The notes under the pieces: model-generated
What the model was told of the DNA's origin: nothing
The model's input: the letters and a program-made list of their open reading frames with translations, nothing else
The model's database searches: none
Made by a program: the position numbers and the translations under genes
Source: Paenibacillus sp. FSL H8-0079
GTDB lineage: Bacteria > Bacillota > Bacilli > Paenibacillales > Paenibacillaceae
Assembly (NCBI RefSeq): GCF_037991315.1
Contig: NZ_CP150300.1
Location: forward strand, 1,426,001 to 1,490,000
Length of the DNA: 64,000 nt
Direction of reading: 5' to 3'
Shown here: piece by piece, positions 1 through 8,338 of the stretch
Numbering within the stretch: the stretch's first letter is position 1
Layout: every line of letters starts with the position of its first letter

Positions 1-303
1 CTGGATGGAAAAGATGCGGTAAAACAGGCGGTGTACAAAGCGTTGTCTACACGCCGCTACGAGCATCTAATCTATTCTTCGGATTACGGCATGGAATGGT
101 CTTGGGAAGGAATGGCCGGGAGATCCATGGTTGAATCGGAACTGGAACGCTGGATTCGTGAAGCATTGCTTCCGGATGATCGTATATCGGATGTAACGGA
201 GTTCGATTTTGTCCACGAGGCTGACGGGGTACGGGTTTCTTTTACTGTGGAAACGGATTTTGGCAGCTTTAGGGAAGAGACGGAGGTGAACATGAATGTA
301 TGA
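1..303 (+). CDS. XkdS-like phage tail protein (DUF2634), C-terminal part
   Basis: The gene runs in from the left edge: the reading frame is open from base 1, so about 100 C-terminal residues are visible. The visible part begins LDGKDAVKQAVYKALSTR and continues with YEHLIYSSDYG, a pattern I associate with the XkdS/DUF2634 family of PBSX-like and Myoviridae-type tails, which belongs to the baseplate region. Its stop codon overlaps the next gene (baseplate J) by 8 bases, indicating translational coupling. The order XkdS, XkdT (baseplate J), XkdU (YmfQ), fibre supports the call. The start and N-terminal half lie outside the window. Confidence 0.75.
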   Translation: MDGKDAVKQAVYKALSTRRYEHLIYSSDYGMEWSWEGMAGRSMVESELERWIREALLPDDRISDVTEFDFVHEADGVRVSFTVETDFGSFREETEVNMNV

Positions 304-1354
304 AGAGCAGACGTTTGAAGTCATTTTAAATCGAATGCTGGACAGAGTGCCGGATGGTGTGGATAAACGTGAAGGCAGCATTATCTATGATGCGCTTGCG
401 CCAGCGGCAGTGGAAATGGCTCAGATGTATATCGAGCTGGATGTGAACTCCAACCTGAAGTTTGCGGATACAGCATCTGGAGAGTATCTGGATCGTGCGG
501 TGGCTTGGTCTGGCATTAGTCGGAAAGCGGCCACGAAGGCACGTTGGGTTGGTAGTTTTCGGGATAACGAAGGGAAGCCTGTTGAGGTTCCTTTGGAGAG
601 TCGTTTTTCCACGGGGGATCGCGTGTACGTTATTGTGGAGCGCATCGCGGCAGGGCGATATGTGTTGGAATGTGAAGTCGCGGGAGCGGAAGGTAATGAA
701 TATACGGGGGCGCTGCTGCCCATCGATTATATTGCCCGCCTGACGACAGCTGAATTGACACAGTTGCTGGTTCCTGGCGAAGACGAGGAAACGGACCAAG
801 CCTTGGTTGATCGATATCAGGATAAAGTTTCCCGTCCGGTTACGAGTGCCAACAAATATCAGTATGAGTTATGGGCACGGGAAAACTCTGGTGTTGGCAA
901 AGCCAAAGCTTTTCCACTATGGGATGGTCCGGGTACAGTCAAAGTAGCATTGCTGAATAACGAAATGCAAACACCTGCTGAGGCGGTCATTAAGGCGGTG
1001 CAAGAGTATATCGATCCAACCCAGGATGGAATGGGAGAAGGCGCATCTCCAATCGGACCTGTGGTCACAGTGGTGGGGGCGGAAGAAATACCCATCGATG
1101 TCGAGGTACAGGTTACGCTTGCTTCCGGTTCAACGTATGAGGGCGTGAAGACACTGATTGAAACGGGAGTTACGGCGTATCTGAAAGAACTGGCCTTTGC
1201 CGATCCGTTGGTTCGTTGGACACGTATTGCCAATGTCATTCTGGATATCCCACCCGTGATCGATTATAGCGATCTGCTGGTGAATGGTGGTATGTCCAAT
1301 CTGGAGATCGCCCCTGGCGCAGTAGCCGTTCTCGGGACGGTGAAGGTGACATGA
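296..1354 (+). CDS. Baseplate J / XkdT-like protein
   Basis: This 352-residue protein resembles baseplate J proteins (gpJ of P2, XkdT of PBSX), which form the wedge of contractile-tail baseplates. The N-terminus reads MYEEQTFEVILNRMLDRVP followed by DKREGSIIYDALAP, the usual opening of this family. The middle (about 170-240) carries the ETDQALVDRY segment and the SANKYQYELWA segment typical of baseplate J. The ATG at 296 follows GGAGGTGAA at 282-290 and overlaps the previous gene; the end overlaps the next gene by 4 bases (ATGA). Length is normal for XkdT. It could belong to a prophage or to a phage-tail bacteriocin; the window does not show the head genes that would decide. Confidence 0.88.
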   Translation: MYEEQTFEVILNRMLDRVPDGVDKREGSIIYDALAPAAVEMAQMYIELDVNSNLKFADTASGEYLDRAVAWSGISRKAATKARWVGSFRDNEGKPVEVPLESRFSTGDRVYVIVERIAAGRYVLECEVAGAEGNEYTGALLPIDYIARLTTAELTQLLVPGEDEETDQALVDRYQDKVSRPVTSANKYQYELWARENSGVGKAKAFPLWDGPGTVKVALLNNEMQTPAEAVIKAVQEYIDPTQDGMGEGASPIGPVVTVVGAEEIPIDVEVQVTLASGSTYEGVKTLIETGVTAYLKELAFADPLVRWTRIANVILDIPPVIDYSDLLVNGGMSNLEIAPGAVAVLGTVKVT

Positions 1355-1896
1355 GTAAAGCGGACGTATTAATGACTCTTTTGCCCCCGTTGTATGAAAA
1401 TGTGCTGGAGATGCAGCTTCTTACGGAGACCGAAGGTGTTGAGCTGGACAAGCTTACGGTGGGTTTGGAAAGTGTGCTGGATCAATTCTACCCGGAGTCT
1501 GCGACCTGGTCATTGGAACGTTATGAGCGGGATTTGCAGATTCCGACAAATCAAGCCAAGCCGGATGATCAGCGAAGATCCGTAATCATTTCCAAAATGC
1601 GCGGCAGCGGCAAAGTCTCTGGTTCCATGCTCAAGAACGTGGCTCAGGCCTACGAAAGTGGCGGGATTGATGTATCCGTGTCGCCAGAGGAATACTTGAT
1701 CCGAATCCGTTTCAGCGATACTTGGGGCTTGCCGCCCAATCTGGACGATCTGAAGGCAGCGATTGAGGATATTAAACCAGCACACATGACCGTGGAATAC
1801 CGTCTACGGTATTTGACGATTGCGGAGGTTGAAAGCATGACGCTGGAGGAGATTGAACAGACTCGACAGGATAAATTTGCAGGAGGTGGAGCTTAA
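1351..1896 (+). CDS. YmfQ/XkdU-like tail protein (DUF2313)
   Basis: A 181-residue protein that starts inside the stop codon of the baseplate J gene. It has the size and place of XkdU/YmfQ (DUF2313) proteins, which sit between baseplate J and the tail fibre in PBSX-type tails. Visible features are the opening segment with LLPPLYENVLEMQLL, the central RYERDLQIP stretch and the SVIISKMRGSGKVS segment, all in line with this family. The last codon is followed directly by the ATG of the fibre gene, with AGGAGGTGG at 1880-1888 serving as that gene's ribosome binding site. Function is inferred from family and position. Confidence 0.8.
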   Translation: MSKADVLMTLLPPLYENVLEMQLLTETEGVELDKLTVGLESVLDQFYPESATWSLERYERDLQIPTNQAKPDDQRRSVIISKMRGSGKVSGSMLKNVAQAYESGGIDVSVSPEEYLIRIRFSDTWGLPPNLDDLKAAIEDIKPAHMTVEYRLRYLTIAEVESMTLEEIEQTRQDKFAGGGA

Positions 1897-3606
1897 ATGA
1901 ATGAACCAAAAACACCGAATTTGGGATTGAATAAGATTGACCGATCCTCGCCATCGACGACCTATTTTGATCTGGACAAGTATCTGGATCAGAACTGGGA
2001 GAAGGTCGATGAGGGTGTAGCCACAAAGGTTGATTTGGAAAAAATGAACCAATTGATAAACGAAATGGATATTCCGGATGCATCCCTTCTCCGTAAGGGG
2101 AAGGTTCAACTCTCCAGTGCGGTTGATGGTACATCCGAGGAACTAGCAGCAACACCAAGAGCTGTTAAGACAGTTAATGATGCACTTACTGCACATACGG
2201 CGGATTATATTCAACACCTTGCGGACTATGTGCGACAAACCGGGTATGCGATTACAGAAGGAGTTGCCAATGCTTACACAGTGACAACAGATCCCACACC
2301 AACTAGATATGTGGATGGCATGGGAATTGTGATTCGAGTCCACAAATCAAACACAGGGGCATCTACTCTGAAATGGGGATCACTTAAAACGGTTCCAATT
2401 CTAGACAGTAAAGGCAGTGAACTAACAACTGGAAAGCTTCCCGAAGGTGGGATGTTTACCCTCCGTTACAATGAGGAGGCTATAAATTTTCAATTACAGG
2501 GTGAGGAAGGGGTGTCAGAAGAGTTCGGAGATGGCAGCGACGGGGTACTAAATACTACCAGTAATGTCATTATTCCAGTAGCCCAACAGGACGTAACAAC
2601 TGTTATAAAAAACTATAAAAGCCTAACAATTAACGCGGGACATACTATGTCACTGGCGTCTAGATGTAGGGGGCTAATTATATATGTAGATGGGGATGTT
2701 GTAATTAATGGAACTATAGACGTCACTGGTAAAAGTGCCTTTGTAAATCCAAACAGCGTTGAGCCAATTCTTATTCCAATCACAATAAAGAAGATGATGG
2801 CTTGGGACGCAACAAATAAAATATTCACAGTTCCAAGGGGGGGGAGCGGTGGAAGAGGTGGTAGTGGAGGAGGAGGTTACCAAGGCACTTATCCAATTTC
2901 TGGTGGGGATGGTGGTGGAGGTAACTGGTTTGGTGGTGGCCAGGGAGGCGGAGGCGGAGGCGGCACCGCATCGGTAACCTCTGGAGCAGGAACTAACGCT
3001 ACGACATCGACTGGTGGCATGGGAGGTGGAGGTTCTTCAGGTCCTGGAGCAGGAGGAGGAGGAGGAGGTACTCAAACTAACATAGCTACTACTTCTTCAG
3101 GTTACCCCGGGGGAATTGGTGCGGGTGGTGGTGGGGCTGCTGGGTACAGAGCCAATATAGGGTTTGTTGCAAAAGGGGGCACTGGTGGTAGTGGAATCAA
3201 CGGAGGAGGAGGAGGAGGAGGAGGAGCTGCTGTAGTTGGCGCTGCTTCAGATGCCACCGCAGGCGACGGTCAAGATGGAAAGAATATTGGTGGTGGATTG
3301 GTTGTCCTAGTCGCTAAAGGAGACATAACAATAGGTTCCAATGGTAAAATACTTGCTAACGGATTAAATAGTGGTTCAAACGGCGGTTATTCTTACTTGC
3401 ACGGAGTCGACACCTATGCAGGAGCCGGCGGTGGAGGCGGCGGTGGTGGCGCTGGTGGTGGTGTAATTGCCTTATTGTACCGTGGCACATATAGGACATC
3501 AGGAACTTTGCAAGTAAACGGGACGGCTGGAGGAATTGGTGGAAGTTACACCGGAGGAAGCGGCTCGGCTGGAGGCATTGGTTCAATATTAACTAAAAAA
3601 GTTTAG
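1897..3606 (+). CDS. Phage tail fibre with glycine-rich C-terminal half
   Basis: A 569-residue fibre-type protein. Residues 1-60 form a baseplate-attachment-like segment (NLGLNKIDRSSPSTTYFDL). Residues about 68-100 contain KGKVQLSSAVDGTSEELAAT, the phage fibre repeat found in many tail fibres. From about residue 314 (base 2837) onward the protein is dominated by Gly-Gly, Gly-Ser and Gly-Ala runs, coded by GGA/GGT repeats, which suggests a polyglycine-type sheath or receptor-binding tip. The C-terminal half is distinctly more glycine-rich and more repetitive in base sequence than the flanking tail genes, as expected for a rapidly changing host-range determinant. A run of eight G residues lies at 2837-2844, at the start of the glycine-rich part. 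Role in host binding is inferred. Confidence 0.8.
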   Translation: MNEPKTPNLGLNKIDRSSPSTTYFDLDKYLDQNWEKVDEGVATKVDLEKMNQLINEMDIPDASLLRKGKVQLSSAVDGTSEELAATPRAVKTVNDALTAHTADYIQHLADYVRQTGYAITEGVANAYTVTTDPTPTRYVDGMGIVIRVHKSNTGASTLKWGSLKTVPILDSKGSELTTGKLPEGGMFTLRYNEEAINFQLQGEEGVSEEFGDGSDGVLNTTSNVIIPVAQQDVTTVIKNYKSLTINAGHTMSLASRCRGLIIYVDGDVVINGTIDVTGKSAFVNPNSVEPILIPITIKKMMAWDATNKIFTVPRGGSGGRGGSGGGGYQGTYPISGGDGGGGNWFGGGQGGGGGGGTASVTSGAGTNATTSTGGMGGGGSSGPGAGGGGGGTQTNIATTSSGYPGGIGAGGGGAAGYRANIGFVAKGGTGGSGINGGGGGGGGAAVVGAASDATAGDGQDGKNIGGGLVVLVAKGDITIGSNGKILANGLNSGSNGGYSYLHGVDTYAGAGGGGGGGGAGGGVIALLYRGTYRTSGTLQVNGTAGGIGGSYTGGSGSAGGIGSILTKKV

Positions 3607-3618
3607 GGAGGATAAACC

Positions 3619-3924
3619 GTGTTGAGAGTAATTTTGATAGACAATCCACACGACAGCAGAACCGGGGTTCTCAAAGATCAATTATGGCAGCTTGGATTGA
3701 CAGATGAGACACATGTGATACCGTTTGATGAAGCGGCGAAAGTTCTCCCAATACAGTCAGCTCCGTGTGTTTTTTTGGTAGGGACTGAGGATTTGTTTGA
3801 TACAGTTACTGGTGAAACAGTTAAGGATTATGTTGATTTTTTGCGAAATAAACATAAAACAGAGGCCAATATTTCATACCTTGGTGAACTTGCAATTAAA
3901 GCTAGAAAGGTGGGTATTCGGTGA
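3619..3924 (+). CDS. Small phage-module protein of unknown function
   Basis: A 101-residue protein read from GTG at 3619, which follows GGGAGGATAA at 3606-3615. I do not recognise a named family. It begins with an alternating hydrophobic strand (RVILIDNP), contains a second strand-like segment around residue 50 (APCVFLVGTEDL) and ends with a helical lysine/arginine-rich tail, so a small alpha/beta fold is plausible. It lies between the fibre and the XkdX-like ORF and its stop overlaps the next start (GTGA), so it is translated with the tail genes. In related modules this position holds accessory fibre or chaperone-like proteins, but nothing here proves that. Confidence 0.6.
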   Translation: MLRVILIDNPHDSRTGVLKDQLWQLGLTDETHVIPFDEAAKVLPIQSAPCVFLVGTEDLFDTVTGETVKDYVDFLRNKHKTEANISYLGELAIKARKVGIR

Positions 3925-4066
3925 GGGATTTTGAGTTTTGGAAAATGGCTTATGAAAATGAAAGGGGCGAAATGCCTAATGATCTTAAATGGGCCATGAA
4001 AATGGGGAAATCTCGGTTGAAGAATATAAAGAAATTTTTGGCGAGAATTCTTATTTCTTAGCGTAA
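3921..4066 (+). pseudogene. XkdX-like small tail protein, disrupted by a -1 frameshift
   Basis: GTG at 3921 overlaps the previous stop. As written, the frame gives 46 residues starting MRDFEFWKMAYENERG and ends at TAG 4059-4061. The family (XkdX) normally ends with a segment like ITVEEYKEITGEDY. That ending is present, but in another frame: from about base 4010 the frame ending at TAA 4064-4066 reads ISVEEYKEIFGENSYFLA. One extra A in the GGGGAAA run at 4004-4010 would join the two parts into a 48-residue XkdX-like protein. The break is therefore either a true mutation, a base-calling error in a homopolymer, or (less likely) a slippage site. Too short for routine ORF calling. Its function in PBSX is not established. 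Confidence 0.7.
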
Positions 4067-4129
4067 TTCTTGAAAGGTCGAAATGAGTCAACCTCTTAAT
4101 TATAAATGTCTGAAAAAGGAGGTGAAACC

Positions 4130-4627
4130 ATGGAACGATGGGATACCCTATGGAAATGGGGAATTGCACTCATGAGCAGCTCAGTAACCTACTTCTTCGG
4201 AGGCTGGTCAGGCGTGCTCGGCGTATTGCTTGTATTCGTCATCCTCGACTACCTAACTGGGATTGCGGCAGCGGGCATGAGTGGCAAGTTAGAAAGTAAT
4301 GTTGGCATGTTCGGCATCGCGCGAAAGGTATTTATATTTGCAATGGTATCGGTGGCTCATCTGGTGGACGGTGTTCTGGGAGACGGACATTTGTTCAGGG
4401 ATGCGGTCGCCTTTTTTTATATCGCAAATGAGTTGTTGTCCATTATCGAAAACGGGGGCAAGTTAGGTGCTCCAATCCCGCCGGTGATTCGGCAAGCCAT
4501 TGAAGTGCTCAAGGGTAAAGGGGGGACCGGGGAACTCCCCGGTAACTTCTCCCCGAGTGCCAAAGACTCTTTTTCACAGGCAGATCCGGATGACATAGAT
4601 TCAAAGGCTGAAGATAGTAAGAAGTAA
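4130..4627 (+). CDS. Phage holin (phage_holin_4 / TcdE-type)
   Basis: A 165-residue membrane protein. ATG at 4130 follows AAGGAGGTGA at 4117-4126, so I reject the in-frame ATG at 4106. Hydrophobic segments fall near residues 10-28, 33-50, 70-90 and 98-115. The segment DYLTGIAAAGMSGKL followed by GMFGIARKV is the hallmark of the holin family that includes TcdE and many Bacillus prophage holins; these form membrane lesions that let the endolysin reach the wall. The tail of about 45 residues is hydrophilic. It precedes the lysozyme gene, forming the usual holin-endolysin cassette. Confidence 0.88.
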   Translation: MERWDTLWKWGIALMSSSVTYFFGGWSGVLGVLLVFVILDYLTGIAAAGMSGKLESNVGMFGIARKVFIFAMVSVAHLVDGVLGDGHLFRDAVAFFYIANELLSIIENGGKLGAPIPPVIRQAIEVLKGKGGTGELPGNFSPSAKDSFSQADPDDIDSKAEDSKK

Positions 4628-4760
4628 TGCGACTATAGCAAGCTAGCACTTGAAACTACACATAACTCAACATATAAGGGACACGCACACAAGCAACCCC
4701 TGATCCAACTGCATTAACTATATACAAACGGCAAATTGCCGCACAAAGGGTGTGAGAAAT

Positions 4761-5708
4761 ATGCAAACGAGAAGTCCAGGCAACACACAGGGCATTGACG
4801 TCTCCCGATACCAGGGCAATATTGACTGGGCGAAGGTGAAGGCAAGCGGCATGACATTTGTATTCATCAAGGCAACCGAGGGACAGACGTATACCGATCC
4901 GAATTATCAGAAAAATGTAACTGGCGCACTGGCGGCGGGCATGCTGGTCGGAACATATCACTTCTTCCGCGCGACATCTACCGATGGTGCCAAGGCAGAA
5001 GCTGCACATTACGCCAATACACTTAACAAAGTTGGAGGCGCCAAGGCGCTACAACTGCCACCTGTTATGGACTACGAGAACAACCCCGGCAACCTGAGCA
5101 AAGCGCAGATGAATACAGTTGCCAAAGCTTTTTTAACCGAATTACAACGTCTGACAGGTGTAAAACCGATCATATACACGGGCAATTCATTTGCCGGGAA
5201 TTTTGACACATCACTCAGCTCATACGATCTGTGGATCGCGCGTTACAGCAACACCCGTGTACCGGACGACCAGCCGGCATGGAAGCGTTGGACGTTCTGG
5301 CAGTATACGGATTCAGGCAAGGTGAATGGCATTAGCGGCAACGTGGATATGAATGAATTCGAGGGAACAGCGGCACAGCTCAGAGCAAGGTACGCAGCTG
5401 CCACTCCGAAACCACCGGAGCCATCCAATCCGACCAATCCAAGTAATCCGAATCCACCAACCGTACCACCGAAAGGGGGCGAACCGATGACAGCCGAAGA
5501 GAAAGCAGCGTTTGATGCGCTCAAATCCCAGGTCGACAAACTGCAGGCGCGTCAGCAAATGGAAGTTCCAGTATGGGCGAAAGCAGCTGTGGATGCAGCA
5601 CTTGCATATGACACCAAAAATCCATTGTTCAGCATCGATAATGGGGCGAGTTATGATTTTTACCGTTTTATTACCGTGATGCATCGCAGAGGTTTGTTTA
5701 AAAAGTGA
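4761..5708 (+). CDS. GH25 muramidase (endolysin) with C-terminal wall-binding-like domain
   Basis: 315 residues. The start is taken as ATG 4761, spaced correctly from AAAGGGTGTGA; GTG 4752 is an alternative. The GH25 lysozyme domain covers about residues 10-210: GIDVSRYQGNIDW carries the first catalytic Asp, MDYENNPGN the acidic pair on the strand, and the end has FWQYTDSGKVNGISGNVDMN. A Pro/Asn linker (about 215-240) leads to a predicted coiled segment and a C-terminal region with VPVWAKAAVDAALAYD and YDFYRFITVMHRRGLF, which recurs at the end of Paenibacillus phage lysins and probably binds the wall. It cleaves the MurNAc-GlcNAc bond. No signal peptide is visible, consistent with holin-dependent release. 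A terminator follows. Confidence 0.92.
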   Translation: MQTRSPGNTQGIDVSRYQGNIDWAKVKASGMTFVFIKATEGQTYTDPNYQKNVTGALAAGMLVGTYHFFRATSTDGAKAEAAHYANTLNKVGGAKALQLPPVMDYENNPGNLSKAQMNTVAKAFLTELQRLTGVKPIIYTGNSFAGNFDTSLSSYDLWIARYSNTRVPDDQPAWKRWTFWQYTDSGKVNGISGNVDMNEFEGTAAQLRARYAAATPKPPEPSNPTNPSNPNPPTVPPKGGEPMTAEEKAAFDALKSQVDKLQARQQMEVPVWAKAAVDAALAYDTKNPLFSIDNGASYDFYRFITVMHRRGLFKK

Positions 5709-5764
5709 GCTGATTCTTAGCAAATGACAGGTTGATCTTATCTGAATGTGGATTGAGAAGAGAA

Positions 5765-5805
5765 GGGACATGGGACGCTTTTTGTCGAACCATGTTCCTT
5801 TTTTG
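5765..5805 (+). terminator. Terminator closing the phage tail/lysis module
   Basis: GGGACATGG (5765-5773) pairs with CCATGTTCC (5790-5798), extended inward by GAC/GTC, and is followed by a run of seven T. It lies 57 bases after the lysozyme stop. Confidence 0.85.
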
Positions 5806-6510
5806 TTTTTTGTGTAAGTAATACTAACGCATATAATAAAGTTGAAGACTTATGTCTGTAAATCTCTTGTCTAATTGATTAATGTGATGTAAAGTAAGTT
5901 ACACGAAATTGTTTTTCACTACGGTTTATTTACATAATCCTCCTCATCATGACAAAACCATAACATACGAAGTTATTGTAATGTCTCCCGTTGTACAATC
6001 CAACATCTCAAGATGACTCGCTCATACGTTTTACACATCCAATCTGCAAGAGAAAGCCACCGTATTAAACAACTTACACGATTCATCAAACAACCTAGCC
6101 TATGTTGAGTTTCTTTCGTCCGTCCGTATCTTCGATCTACCAACTTAAACTTGCACTTTCCAGTCCGTACCCATTCGCTGTTGCTTATTGACCTAAGTTC
6201 AAATAAAACGCAACACCTCCATAGGATCCATCTCAGAAGATACATAGTTGAACGGTTTCTTTTTCTATAAAAGTAATCAAACAACGTCCTCAATCCATGT
6301 GCACGATCTGAAATTTACCTGTATTCCATACGTATCCCATGCTGTTTTTACATTTCATATACATGCCTTACTTTTCCCGGAATTTTAATTCAGGTATCGC
6401 AGGCATCCAAAGCCTTTTATATGATACAGAGCACCAAACCGATTGCCAACATTGGAGATCTTTCATGCCAGCATCACACACATTATGAGACAGGGAAGGG
6501 TGTTGTACGT
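5806..6510. other. Non-coding gap between phage module and ABC transporter
   Basis: About 700 bases with no convincing gene. The stretch from about 5930 to 6420 is poor in G on the plus strand (C/T/A-rich), unlike the surrounding genes. A 106-codon minus-strand frame (5973-6293) has unlikely composition (many Trp, Cys and Arg) and no recognisable motif, so I do not call it. The 3' end must hold the promoter of the binding-protein gene, but I cannot pick out a clear -35/-10 pair. Confidence 0.5.
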
Positions 6511-8163
6511 ATGCGAATGAGAAAAAAATGGATGTCCGGTGTTCTAACGATGGCTTTGAGTACCGTATTGGTGTTGTCAGGTTGCTCCAGTAACGAGAGT
6601 GGAGAGGCTACGCCTGCTCCGGCGGAAGGAACCGACCCTCCAACCGAAACGGTAGCGCAGGATACGATGATTATGGGGCGTGGTGGGGATTCCGTAGCAC
6701 TCGATCCGGCGATTGTGACAGATGGGGAGTCACTCAAGATTGGGCATCAGGTGTTTGATTCGTTGCTGGACTACAAGGAAGGCGGAACAGAGGTCGTTCC
6801 TGGACTAGCAGAGAGCTGGGAGATTTCGGCGGATGGGCTCAAGTATGTATTTAAGTTGAAGTCCGGTGTGAAATTCCATGATGGAACTGACTTCAACGCA
6901 GAGGCTGTTGTGTTCAACTTCAACCGCTGGAGCGATCCGGCGAGTGAATATAAATTTGAAGGAGATTCCTTCGATTATTACGATTCCATGTTTGGTCCAG
7001 AGGACGGACGTGTGATCAAGGAAGTGACGGCGACGGACGAGACTACGGTGGAGTTCACATTGAACCAGTCACAAGCGCCTTTCCTGCAAAATATTGCGAT
7101 GACGCCATTTGGCATTGCCAGCCCAACCGCGATTCAGGAGAAAAAAGAAAACTTTAAGAGCGAGCCTGTGGGCACCGGCCCATTTGTATTCAAAGAGTGG
7201 AAGCGTAACGACTCCATTACCCTGGAGAAAAACGCGGATTATTGGAAAGAAGGACTGCCGAAGCTGAACAAAGTGATCGTGCGTTCGATTCCGGATAATA
7301 CGGCTCGCTTCAATGCCCTGCAAAACGGCGAGATTGATGTCATGGAAGACCTGAACCCGGACGATCTGTCCATCCTTGAAGGCAACAGCGAGTTGCAGAA
7401 GATCGAGCGTCCACCGTTCAATGTGGCGTATATCGGCTTTAACTTCAAGAAGAAACCATTTGATAATGTCAAAGTCAGACAAGCCCTCAATCATGCGGTG
7501 AACAAGCAGGCCCTTATTGATGCGTTCTTTGCGGGACAAGCTGAGCCTGCCGTGAACCCGATGCCGCCAACGCTGTGGGGGTACAACGATACCATTGAGG
7601 ATTACCCATATGATCTGGAAAAAGCAAAAGCTTTACTGGCCGAAGCTGGCTTCCCAGACGGATTGCCTGAACCGGTAACTTTCTATGCAATGCCAGTATC
7701 CCGTCCGTATATGCCAGATGGCAAGAAAGTAGCGGAAGCGATCCAGGCTGATTTTGAGAAAATTGGTGTGACTACGAACATCGAATCTCCCGAGTGGGCG
7801 ACGTATCTGGATGATGCCAAAGCCGGGGAGAAAGACGATATCTACATGCTCGGCTGGACGGGTGACAACGGGGATCCGGATAACTTCCTCTACACGTTGC
7901 TGGACAAAGACGCCATTCCGGGTAACAACCGCAGCTTCTATGTCAACGAAGAGTTGCATGTGTTGCTGACGGATGCGCAGAAAGAAACGGATCAGGACAA
8001 ACGTGCCGAACTGTACAAGCAAGCGCAGGTAATTATCAAGGAAGATGCACCGTGGATCCCACTCGTGCACACCACGCCAATTCTGGCGGGTAAATCGAAC
8101 CTGAAAGGTTTCGTACCATCCCCACTAGGCAGTGAATCCTATGCCAGTGCCTACTTTGAGTAA
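6511..8163 (+). CDS. Peptide-type ABC transporter substrate-binding lipoprotein (SBP_bac_5)
   Basis: 550 residues. I start it at ATG 6511, where the signal peptide begins (MRMRKKWMSGVLTMALSTV); upstream in-frame codons add a non-signal-like extension. A lipobox LSGC (about residues 22-25) predicts lipid anchoring after cleavage before Cys. The mature protein fits the dipeptide/oligopeptide/nickel-binding family (DppA/OppA): GLAESWEISADGLKYVFKL near residue 95, PVGTGPFVFKEWKRND near 215 and a KVRQALNHAVNK segment near 320. It captures the substrate outside the membrane and delivers it to the two permeases downstream. Substrate specificity cannot be read from the sequence. No ATPase genes are adjacent. 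Confidence 0.9.
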   Translation: MRMRKKWMSGVLTMALSTVLVLSGCSSNESGEATPAPAEGTDPPTETVAQDTMIMGRGGDSVALDPAIVTDGESLKIGHQVFDSLLDYKEGGTEVVPGLAESWEISADGLKYVFKLKSGVKFHDGTDFNAEAVVFNFNRWSDPASEYKFEGDSFDYYDSMFGPEDGRVIKEVTATDETTVEFTLNQSQAPFLQNIAMTPFGIASPTAIQEKKENFKSEPVGTGPFVFKEWKRNDSITLEKNADYWKEGLPKLNKVIVRSIPDNTARFNALQNGEIDVMEDLNPDDLSILEGNSELQKIERPPFNVAYIGFNFKKKPFDNVKVRQALNHAVNKQALIDAFFAGQAEPAVNPMPPTLWGYNDTIEDYPYDLEKAKALLAEAGFPDGLPEPVTFYAMPVSRPYMPDGKKVAEAIQADFEKIGVTTNIESPEWATYLDDAKAGEKDDIYMLGWTGDNGDPDNFLYTLLDKDAIPGNNRSFYVNEELHVLLTDAQKETDQDKRAELYKQAQVIIKEDAPWIPLVHTTPILAGKSNLKGFVPSPLGSESYASAYFE

Positions 8164-8218
8164 CGTAGAGGTAAGTTGAATCTGAATATGCATCTAACGC
8201 ATTAACCATTCTTTCTTT

Positions 8219-8308
8219 TAAAGCGCTGGTGAGACGCAATGCTTGGCAGAACCCACATCCGGACGTAACTATCCAAAGCATGCGTGTCTGCCAGCGCTTT
8301 TTATTTTT
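8219..8308 (+). terminator. Long hairpin with T tract between binding protein and first permease
   Basis: AAAGCGCTGG (8220-8229) opposes CCAGCGCTTT (8291-8300), and inner parts also pair (GACGCAATGCTTGG with CCAAAGCATGCGTGTC, with bulges). TTTTATTTTT follows. It is positioned to stop most transcripts after the lipoprotein gene or to protect its mRNA 3' end, giving more binding protein than permease. Confidence 0.75.
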
Positions 8309-8338
8309 GCACGATATGTCGAAGGCAGGTGAACAGGA

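Noticed and set aside
4001..4012. Programmed frameshift signal in the XkdX-like ORF
   Set aside because: GGGGAAA is a run of two bases but not a standard X-XXY-YYZ heptamer in the right frame, and both products have about the same length; mutation or read error is simpler.
5973..6293. Minus-strand frame of 106 codons in the non-coding gap
   Set aside because: Abnormal Trp/Cys/Arg content, no motif, and no good start context at its first ATG.
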